This document shows, piece by piece, positions 28,550 to 35,292 of a DNA stretch of 38,590 nt (the first letter of the stretch is position 1; each line of letters starts with the position of its first letter). Source of the stretch: Streptobacillus canis (GTDB lineage Bacteria > Fusobacteriota > Fusobacteriia > Fusobacteriales > Leptotrichiaceae); assembly GCF_009733925.1 (NCBI RefSeq), contig NZ_WOEI01000016.1, positions 1 through 38,590 of the forward strand. The letters run 5' to 3'. Made by a program: the position numbers and the translations under genes. A model generated the notes under the pieces. It was not told where the DNA came from, made no database searches, and saw nothing but the letters and a program-made list of their open reading frames with translations.

Positions 28550-29443
28550 TTAATCTACATCGTGTGATAAGAATTTAAATTGTAATACTGAAATTATACC
28601 AATTATAATTGCAAGTAATACTCCCATCGCTGATGAAACTCCAAATCTAGTTTCAACTATTGCTTTTTGATACACTAAATACATTATTGTTGATGTTGAA
28701 TAATTTGGTCCACCTGCTGTTAATAACTGTATTAAAGCAAATATTTGGAAACTGTTAATTGTTGTAACAACAACTATGTATAAAGTTGTTGGCTTAATCA
28801 TTGGCCAAATAATCTTTCTAAAACATTGTGAATCTGTAGCTCCATCTATTTTTGATGCTTCTATTAAATCTTTAGGAACATTTCCTAAAGCTGCTACATA
28901 TAGAATTATAGGTTGACCAACACTTGTAGTAATCAGTATCGCTATAATCGCATATATAGCCGTTCTAGGATTACCAAGCCAATCTATTTGGTTACTTGTA
29001 ATATGTGTACTATTTAAAATATAATTTAAGATTCCATATTTTGGATGATAAATCCAATTCCATACAACAGTAACTGATACTACTGATGATATAGCTGGTA
29101 TATAAAATATACCTCTAAAAATCGATCTTACTAATGCACTTTTTTCATAAATATTTATTGCAACAAATATTGAAAAAGCTACTACTATAGGTACTGCAAT
29201 CATAGTAATTAAAACAGTATTTGCTGTTGATTTTATGAATATACTATCACTAAATAAATCTATATAATGTTTTAATCCAACAAATGATGTATTACGTCCT
29301 CTAAATCTAAATAAAGATAAATTAATTCCTTTAGCCATTGGGTATAATACAAATGTTGTAAAGAATACCATTACTGGTAAAATAAATAAATATGCACTAT
29401 AATCTATTTTTTTAAAGTTTATTTTTTTAATAGAATTAAACAT
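28550..29443 (-). CDS. Sialic acid ABC transporter permease, MalF type
   Basis: A 297-residue CUT1 permease with six predicted membrane helices. The EAA loop is KDLIEASKIDGATDSQCFRKIIWPMIKPT. LTAGGPNYSTSTIMYLVYQKA near the end is the usual MalF-type conserved segment ('GGP...ST'). It pairs with the MalG-type protein encoded 17 bp downstream. A stable hairpin separates it from the lipoprotein gene. Confidence 0.88.
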   Translation of the reverse strand: MFNSIKKINFKKIDYSAYLFILPVMVFFTTFVLYPMAKGINLSLFRFRGRNTSFVGLKHYIDLFSDSIFIKSTANTVLITMIAVPIVVAFSIFVAINIYEKSALVRSIFRGIFYIPAISSVVSVTVVWNWIYHPKYGILNYILNSTHITSNQIDWLGNPRTAIYAIIAILITTSVGQPIILYVAALGNVPKDLIEASKIDGATDSQCFRKIIWPMIKPTTLYIVVVTTINSFQIFALIQLLTAGGPNYSTSTIMYLVYQKAIVETRFGVSSAMGVLLAIIIGIISVLQFKFLSHDVD

Positions 29444-29467
29444 CTATTGCACCTCTCCTTATATAGA

Positions 29468-29491
29468 AAGGGGTAGAGAGTTCTACCCCTT
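29468..29491 (-). promoter_or_regulatory. Intra-operon hairpin after the binding-protein gene
   Basis: AAGGGGTAGA / TCTACCCCTT, a 10-bp perfect stem with a 4-nt loop, lies between the lipoprotein and permease genes. It lacks a proper T-run, which fits an mRNA stabiliser or partial terminator that raises the amount of binding protein over permeases. Confidence 0.65.
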
Positions 29492-29504
29492 CTATTATTT
29501 ATTA

Positions 29505-30818
29505 CTATTTTGCGTCTTCAATTGTTTTGTTAGCATCAGCAGCAAATTTATCTAATGCTTCTTTAGCTCCAACTTGTCCATTTAATACTGATTGAACCAT
29601 GTTGAACCATAATGGTCTCATTTGAGCATATCCATCTATAGTGTTGTAGTAAGCACCAAAGTTTGCACTTTGTTCTTCTAAGAATTTAGATTCAGCGTCA
29701 TCACCATAGATTCCACCTTTACCAACTGGTGAGAAGTTTCTAGTTGCTTTAAGAGCTCTTTCTCCCCATACTGGGTCGTTAGCTATAAAGTCAACGAATT
29801 TTTTAGCGGCTTCAGCTCTTGCAGGATCTTCATTATCAAATATTGCAGCCCCTGCTAATAAGAATTCAAATTTAGCTTGTCCACTTTCATTAGGGAATGC
29901 TACGTAAACTGGATCTAATTTACCAGCTGCGATAGCTTCTTGGTCAGCTTTTCCACCTTTTAATCCTGGTGAATAAAGAATTGTTCCAGCTGCATTTCCA
30001 CTTCTGAATGCTTCTAAAGCATCTTTAGCTTCTGCAGAAACTCCTTGTCCTAATAATCCTTTATCATATGCTTGTTTAATCCATTCTAAACCTTTAACTC
30101 CGTTTTCGTCGTTAATTGTATATTTAGTAACATCTTTATCTGTAATCCAAGAATCGAATAAGTTAGAAACGAATGCTCTTGGTCCTTGGTCTCCAGCTTG
30201 AGATTTAGTGTAGAATAAAATTGGATCTATAGAAGAATCTTTTTCTTTAATTGCTGATAATAAAGCTTCAAATTCTGCTACTGTCCAGTTTCTTCCTGGT
30301 TTGTTTAATGGTAACATTTCAGTTACACCTAATTTATCTGTAATAACTTTGTTGAACGCCATAACGAATGGAGTTGTTCCTAATGGATATAAGTATAATT
30401 TTCCATCAAAGCTTGCAGCTGATAACATAGATGGTGCATATTTAGAAGTATCTGCTCCTTCAAATGGAACTAAGTACCCTTTTTTAGCCCAATCAATAAC
30501 ACGTCCTGGAGCGTCTATAACAACGTCTGGAGTTGATTTAGATTGAATAGCTGTTTCTAATTTTGCTGGTCCATCAGTGAAATCAATTTTTTGATATTCA
30601 ACTTTGATATCTGGATTTGCTTCTTCGAAAGCTTTAATTAAAGCTGCATCGAATTCTTCAGGTGTTGTAAATTCAGCATCCGCTGTAAAGTTAGGAAATG
30701 ACCAGTATTTAATTGTTACAGGTCCTTCAGATTTTGCTTCTTCTTTTGCCCCACCACAAGAAAATGCAGTAAGTGCTAATGCAGTTGTAGCTGCTAACAT
30801 TTTAAAATTTTTGTTCAT
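29505..30818 (-). CDS. Sialic acid-type solute-binding lipoprotein (family 1)
   Basis: A 437-residue extracellular solute-binding protein. The signal peptide MNKNFKMLAATTALALTAFS is followed by Cys21, the likely lipidation site; the lipobox AFSC lacks the usual Leu at -3. Mature features are VTIKYWSFPNF, VEYQKIDFTDGPAKLETAIQ and the aromatic-rich FLLAGAAIFDNEDPARAEAA region, as in family 1 carbohydrate-binding proteins of CUT1 importers. The start at 30818 has GGAGGAAATT before it; the upstream TTG is part of that site. The nan neighbours make sialic acid the likely ligand. Confidence 0.88.
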   Translation of the reverse strand: MNKNFKMLAATTALALTAFSCGGAKEEAKSEGPVTIKYWSFPNFTADAEFTTPEEFDAALIKAFEEANPDIKVEYQKIDFTDGPAKLETAIQSKSTPDVVIDAPGRVIDWAKKGYLVPFEGADTSKYAPSMLSAASFDGKLYLYPLGTTPFVMAFNKVITDKLGVTEMLPLNKPGRNWTVAEFEALLSAIKEKDSSIDPILFYTKSQAGDQGPRAFVSNLFDSWITDKDVTKYTINDENGVKGLEWIKQAYDKGLLGQGVSAEAKDALEAFRSGNAAGTILYSPGLKGGKADQEAIAAGKLDPVYVAFPNESGQAKFEFLLAGAAIFDNEDPARAEAAKKFVDFIANDPVWGERALKATRNFSPVGKGGIYGDDAESKFLEEQSANFGAYYNTIDGYAQMRPLWFNMVQSVLNGQVGAKEALDKFAADANKTIEDAK

Positions 30819-30846
30819 AATTTCCTCCAATATATAATGTTTTATT

Positions 30847-31776
30847 TTATTTACAATATTTGTTTATTAATGTTTCAATTTGAGCATTTAATCTCTTAGC
30901 TAATTCTATATCTTTTTCTTCAACTATAGGTAACATAGGTCCTCTAGGTTGTCCTGTGTGAACTCCTCTTAAGTGTAGCATATATTTTGCTACTCCATAT
31001 AATGATGGTCCACTTAATAGTCCTTTGATAACTTCATTTACTTCATTTTGTAATTCTCTTGCTTTATCAAATTCTCTATTTTCCATGTATTCATTTAATT
31101 TAATGAATAATTCAGGCATAACTCCATAAGTTCCACCTATACCACCGTCAGCTCCTATCATACGTCCTGCTATGAACTGTTCGTCTGGACCATTGTAAAC
31201 TATGAAATCTCCTTTTTTAACTTTAGATCCAATATATTTGAATTGTTGTAATTCAAATGTTGATTCTGAAGAACATTTAATTCCTATTACTTTTTCCATT
31301 GCAGCCATTTCTTCTAATAAAGAAATTGGTAAGTTAAATCTTGTAGTTTGTGGAATGTGATAAATGATGAATGGTAATTCAGTTGCATCTATCATTGCAC
31401 TCCAGTGTTCTTTAATTGCTTTAGGTGAGAATCCATAATATACACATGGAATTGATGATACTGCATCAACACCACATTCTTCTGCATGTTTTGCAAGTCT
31501 TACAGATTCAGGAGTTGAGTTAGCTCCTATATGAGCAATTATTACTAATTTATCTTTAGCAACTTCCATTACTGCTTCAAGAACAGCTTTTCTTTCTTCT
31601 TCACTTTGAAGTACTCCTTCACCAGAAGATCCTCCAACATAAAGCCCTTTTACACCTTTTTCGATGTAATATTTTGTTAATTCTTTTGCTCTTTCTGTTG
31701 AGATGTTTCCATTGTCATCATATGTAGAATACATAGCAACAAATACACCTTTAAATTTGTCTAAATTGTAACTCAT
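30847..31776 (-). CDS. nanA: N-acetylneuraminate lyase
   Basis: A 309-residue class I aldolase that splits Neu5Ac into pyruvate and N-acetylmannosamine. The Schiff-base lysine is Lys167 in VIGIKCSSESTF. The catalytic tyrosine is Tyr139 in FIIYHIPQTTRFNLP. The carboxylate-binding motif is GLYVGGSSGEGVL, where the common GGSTGE is replaced by GGSSGE. Tyr139 and Lys167 are 28 apart, the same spacing as in E. coli NanA (137 and 165). Its ATG overlaps the nanK stop (ATGA). Confidence 0.96.
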   Translation of the reverse strand: MSYNLDKFKGVFVAMYSTYDDNGNISTERAKELTKYYIEKGVKGLYVGGSSGEGVLQSEEERKAVLEAVMEVAKDKLVIIAHIGANSTPESVRLAKHAEECGVDAVSSIPCVYYGFSPKAIKEHWSAMIDATELPFIIYHIPQTTRFNLPISLLEEMAAMEKVIGIKCSSESTFELQQFKYIGSKVKKGDFIVYNGPDEQFIAGRMIGADGGIGGTYGVMPELFIKLNEYMENREFDKARELQNEVNEVIKGLLSGPSLYGVAKYMLHLRGVHTGQPRGPMLPIVEEKDIELAKRLNAQIETLINKYCK

Positions 31777-32624
31777 TTCATTTCCTTTCTAGTTATATAA
31801 TAAATTCCATATATTCCTGCTGAGTTTTTTAAATTAGCTAGTTTAATATTACTTTTAAACTGCTTACCTATTAATCTTTGCTCTAGTACATTTAATATTT
31901 TATCTTCTAAATATTTTCCTTGTGCTGTAATACCACCACCTATCACAATATTATCAGGATTAATCATGTAAATTATATTAAGTAATCCTGTACTTAGATT
32001 ATATACTAATTTGTCTATAGCCTCAATACATAATTCGTTGCCTTTTTTTGCATTCTCAAATACATACTTCCCATCAACTTTTTGATTTAATCTTTCACTT
32101 ACATAATTAGTTAAGAATGTTGTTGATGCAAATTCTTGAAAATGTCCATCATTTAAAGGCATGTAACCAATTTCACCAGCAGTCATTGAAGCTCCACTAA
32201 ATACTTTTCCATCAAGTATTAATGATCCTCCAACTCCTGTCCCTATCGTTAACATAAACATAGATCCTTCATATCCACTTGCTGAATACTCTCCAAATGC
32301 AGCTGAATTTACATCATTTTCTACAAATGTTTGAATCCCATATTTTTGTTCTATTATTTCTTTAAATTTTGTACCTGTATATTTAGGTATAGTTGGACCA
32401 GCAAATATTACCTCACCAGATTTAGAATTTACTACTCCTGCTGTTGAAATACCTACTGCATCTACATCTTTATTCTCTTCAATTATTCTTAAAACATCTT
32501 CTAAGATATAGTTATTATCTTCTGTAACTCTAGTTTCTATTGTTTTAACATCTATATTATTAATATCTTCAACTACTGAATATTTAATATTCGTACCTCC
32601 AATATCAAAACACATTATTTTCAT
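31773..32624 (-). CDS. nanK: ROK-family N-acetylmannosamine kinase
   Basis: A 283-residue sugar kinase. The ATP phosphate motif is MKIMCFDIGGTNIKYSVVED and the ROK segment is MLTIGTGVGGSLILDGKVFS with AGEIGYMPLN. NPDNIVIGGGIT closes the adenosine site. The zinc motif CxCGxxGCxE found in many ROK proteins is missing, as in several NanK enzymes. The operon position between nanE and nanA, with four-base overlaps on both sides, supports ManNAc as the substrate. Product is ManNAc-6-phosphate. Confidence 0.93.
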   Translation of the reverse strand: MKIMCFDIGGTNIKYSVVEDINNIDVKTIETRVTEDNNYILEDVLRIIEENKDVDAVGISTAGVVNSKSGEVIFAGPTIPKYTGTKFKEIIEQKYGIQTFVENDVNSAAFGEYSASGYEGSMFMLTIGTGVGGSLILDGKVFSGASMTAGEIGYMPLNDGHFQEFASTTFLTNYVSERLNQKVDGKYVFENAKKGNELCIEAIDKLVYNLSTGLLNIIYMINPDNIVIGGGITAQGKYLEDKILNVLEQRLIGKQFKSNIKLANLKNSAGIYGIYYITRKEMK

Positions 32625-33319
32625 TTTAATCCCATACCCTCAACAAATCTAGTTGCTATTTCTAATGGTCTTGTAATTGCTCCACCTACTACTACTGCAT
32701 GTGCACCAAGTTCTAACATTTTCTTAGCTGCTTCCGGAGTATGTACTCTTCCTTCAGCTATAACTGGAACTTTAACACTTGCTACTAGATCTTCTATTAA
32801 TTTATAATTAGGTCCTTTATCAGTAGTTTCAGTATATGGTGTGTAACCACTTAAAGTTGTTCCTACCATATCTACACCTGCTTTTTCAGCATTTATTCCT
32901 TCTTCTAAATTAGAAATATCTGCCATTAATAAAATATTTGGATATTTTGCTTTAATATCAGCTATAAATTCATTAATTGTTTTTCCATCATATCTTTCTC
33001 TTATAGTACAATCTAACGCTATAATATCAGCTCCTGCTTCAACTAGTGCATCTATTTCTGTCATACCAACTGTGATATATTGAGGAAACCCTTCATATTG
33101 TTTTTTTATTATTCCTATTATTGGAACATTTACTTCTTTTTTTATCTCTGTAACATCTAAAACTCCGTTAGTTCTAATTCCCTTCGCACCTGCCCTAACT
33201 GCAGCTCTTGCCATTAATGGCATCATAGTACCATTTTCAATATATAATGGTTCACCAGGCAGTGCTTGGCAAGATACTATTAATTGTCCTTTTAATTGTT
33301 CTAATACTTTGTTACTCAC
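32621..33319 (-). CDS. nanE: N-acetylmannosamine-6-phosphate 2-epimerase
   Basis: A 232-residue TIM-barrel enzyme converting ManNAc-6-P to GlcNAc-6-P. Diagnostic segments are LIVSCQALPGEPLYIENGTM, MARAAVRAGAKGIRTNG, PIIGIIKKQYEG and the phosphate-binding end VIAEGRVHTPEAAKKMLELG plus AHAVVVGGAITRP. Length and order are normal for NanE. GlcNAc-6-P would then need NagA and NagB, which are not in the window. Confidence 0.96.
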   Translation of the reverse strand: MSNKVLEQLKGQLIVSCQALPGEPLYIENGTMMPLMARAAVRAGAKGIRTNGVLDVTEIKKEVNVPIIGIIKKQYEGFPQYITVGMTEIDALVEAGADIIALDCTIRERYDGKTINEFIADIKAKYPNILLMADISNLEEGINAEKAGVDMVGTTLSGYTPYTETTDKGPNYKLIEDLVASVKVPVIAEGRVHTPEAAKKMLELGAHAVVVGGAITRPLEIATRFVEGMGLK

Positions 33320-33328
33320 AATTTCCTC

Positions 33329-34144
33329 CTATTTATTCTTGTTAGCTATAGCCTCAGCCATACCTTGTCTTACTAATTTTGCTTTTTTACTATTTCTTAA
33401 TGCATATCCTGTTGCTAATACATCTATAATATATAATTGTGATATTTTAGATACTAATGTCCCACCATCAAGTAAATTCTCTTTACCTGAACTTAATATA
33501 ACTATATCTGCCATTTTAGCAATAGGTGATACTATATAGTTTGTAATTGCAATAATTTTACATCCTCTTTCCTTTGCTATGCTTAATGGATATAGTAAAT
33601 CTATTGTTTCTCCTGATAAACTTATTACTACTATTACATCTTTATCAGTTGTTGTTGAGGCATACATCACTTGGAAATGTCCATCACTTACACTATGTCC
33701 TATTTTCCCAAATCTCATAAACCTATTTTGAAACTCTAATGCAGCAACTCCAGACGCTCCCATTCCAAACACATAAAGTTTTTTAGACTCTTCAATTGCT
33801 GTTATTGCTTTTTCTACATCTTCTTTGTTAATTAAAGCCTTAGTATTTTTTATAGTATCTAATATGTTGTATTCTATATTTTCAATATAGTCTTCTTTAG
33901 AGTGTTCTTCATCTATTTTAGATATTTCTCTTGCTATTTCTAATTTAAAATCAATAAATCCTTTAAATCCTATTTTTTTAACAAATCTTACTATAGTCGC
34001 TTCAGAAACATTGATTCTTTTAGTAATTTCATGTAAAGGCATAAAACAAATTGCATCTTTTTCTTTTATTATGTAATCTGCTACCTTAATTTCTTGCTTA
34101 CTAAAAGAAGGATAAAATGATTCAATTAACGTTATATATTTCAT
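33329..34144 (-). CDS. MurR/RpiR-family transcriptional regulator of the nan operon
   Basis: A 271-residue regulator. Residues ~1-77 form the HTH_6 domain (EVADYIIKEKD-like start, RINVSEATIVRFVKKIGFKG as recognition helix). Residues ~110-245 form a SIS sugar-phosphate domain (KLYVFGMGASGVAALEFQNR, DVIVVISLSGETIDLLYPLS, GCKIIAITN). RpiR regulators of sialic acid genes respond to ManNAc-6-P or GlcNAc-6-P; that ligand is inferred here. It is the second gene of the operon, so it controls its own level. A TGAAA-N5-TTTCA palindrome in the operon promoter is the best operator candidate. Confidence 0.92.
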   Translation of the reverse strand: MKYITLIESFYPSFSKQEIKVADYIIKEKDAICFMPLHEITKRINVSEATIVRFVKKIGFKGFIDFKLEIAREISKIDEEHSKEDYIENIEYNILDTIKNTKALINKEDVEKAITAIEESKKLYVFGMGASGVAALEFQNRFMRFGKIGHSVSDGHFQVMYASTTTDKDVIVVISLSGETIDLLYPLSIAKERGCKIIAITNYIVSPIAKMADIVILSSGKENLLDGGTLVSKISQLYIIDVLATGYALRNSKKAKLVRQGMAEAIANKNK

Positions 34145-35076
34145 ATTATCTCTCCCACTAATACTTGTGGTGTTCTATGACCCGGTTTCATCTCGCCATT
34201 TATTAAATATACCTTATTATCTATTTTTATTAAATTAGAACCACAAGTTGCATTTAATATATTTCCATCTGATAATACTTTAAATGTATTATCTAAGGTA
34301 TTATATAAATATATTTTTTTATTCCAATTAAATTTTTCTCTTTCTTTAGAGAAATAATCTATTTTAAATTCTATCTCACCTAATCTTTGAACTGCTTCAT
34401 CGTAAATCTCTTTGTTGCAACCTCCAACAATAATGAAATTTTCTTCATCTAGTTTGCAAGAGGTTGCAGCAGTTAGGCAAGTAGGAGTGTCATACATTTT
34501 TTTCCACTCATTTATATTTATATCGTATATATATGAATCTAAACAACAAATATTTGAGGTACCGCCAAACAGATAAAGTTTCCCACCTGAAATGAAATTA
34601 ACAGATTGTTCTCTAATTTCACCAATAAATTTAGCAAGTTTTTTTACTTCTAAGGAAATCAAATCTAATTCATATACATACTCATTTCCAAAATATATCT
34701 TATCTTTATATACTCCTCCAAAACCACCAATTATTTCAAATCCTAAATCTAATATTTCTTTTTCAATAATTGAAGTTCCTTCAAGAGAATATTCATATAC
34801 TTTTGTATTACCAGCACCTGAAATTAAGTATATCTTATCTTCATAATTTACTACTATAGCTCTATCAGGGGTAATACTACCTTTTTGTTTAGAAACTAAA
34901 TTAAATTCTAAATCATATAGGTACATATCATCATATAATTTTCTAGTTCCATGTGGTGGTGTTCCATTAGGAAAATTTGATCCACCATACAATAAAATGT
35001 ATTTATTTATTTTAGAACATAGCATAGAAGTTAGTCCTAATTCATGCCCTATATTTTTCAAAAATTTAAATTCCAT
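34141..35076 (-). CDS. Cyclically permuted sialic acid mutarotase (NanM/YjhT-like Kelch protein)
   Basis: A 311-residue beta-propeller with Kelch-type repeats: YILLYGGSNFPNGTPPHGTR, NYEDKIYLISGAGNTKVYEY, ISGGKLYLFGGTSNICCLD and ENFIIVGGCNKEIYD. It matches the permuted mutarotase family, which is related to E. coli YjhT, an enzyme that speeds interconversion of Neu5Ac anomers. Unlike YjhT, it has no signal peptide, so it should act in the cytoplasm, probably supplying NanA with the right anomer. First gene of the nan operon. The start at 35076 follows AGGTGA by six bases; the GTG nine bases earlier lies in that ribosome site. Confidence 0.85.
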   Translation of the reverse strand: MEFKFLKNIGHELGLTSMLCSKINKYILLYGGSNFPNGTPPHGTRKLYDDMYLYDLEFNLVSKQKGSITPDRAIVVNYEDKIYLISGAGNTKVYEYSLEGTSIIEKEILDLGFEIIGGFGGVYKDKIYFGNEYVYELDLISLEVKKLAKFIGEIREQSVNFISGGKLYLFGGTSNICCLDSYIYDININEWKKMYDTPTCLTAATSCKLDEENFIIVGGCNKEIYDEAVQRLGEIEFKIDYFSKEREKFNWNKKIYLYNTLDNTFKVLSDGNILNATCGSNLIKIDNKVYLINGEMKPGHRTPQVLVGEII

Positions 35077-35092
35077 CTCTATCACCTAATAC

Positions 35093-35120
35093 ATTATACC
35101 TCGATTTTTCAAAAAAGCAA
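35093..35120 (-). promoter_or_regulatory. Promoter of the nan operon
   Basis: On the minus strand TTGCTT (35120-35115), 16-bp spacer, TATAAT (35098-35093). The expected transcription start (near 35086) is only ~10 bases before the start codon, placing the ribosome site at the very 5' end of the mRNA. The -10 context GAGGTATAATG is shared with the adhE promoter. Confidence 0.6.
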
Positions 35121-35127
35121 AAAAAAA

Positions 35128-35142
35128 TGAAAAAAAATTTCA
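35128..35142. promoter_or_regulatory. Candidate RpiR operator in the nan promoter region
   Basis: TGAAA-N5-TTTCA, a 15-bp interrupted palindrome just upstream of the -35. RpiR-family sites are often A/T-rich palindromes with GAAA/TTTC ends. The whole stretch 35100-35220 is very AT-rich with long A and T tracts, which raises the risk of a chance palindrome. Confidence 0.4.
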
Positions 35143-35256
35143 CTTTTATTTTGTTAAAAAATCAAAAAACAATGTATTTACTATACTTTTAGAGAATAAA
35201 AAAATGAAAAAATTTTTTAAAAAGTATAAAAATATATTTCATTTAATAGTAAAATA

Positions 35257-35286
35257 AAAAATACTCGTGCCTCCACGAGTATTTTT
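35257..35286 (-). terminator. Terminator of adhE
   Basis: A 13-bp inverted repeat (AAAAATACTCGTG / CACGAGTATTTTT) with a 4-nt loop, directly after the adhE stop. Its symmetric A and T flanks let it work in both directions. Confidence 0.9.
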
Positions 35287-35292
35287 CAACTA

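Noticed and set aside
35086..35256. A CRISPR or repeat array in the A/T-tract region before the nan operon
   Set aside because: The A and T tracts are irregular, with no repeat-spacer pattern; the region is better explained as promoter DNA.
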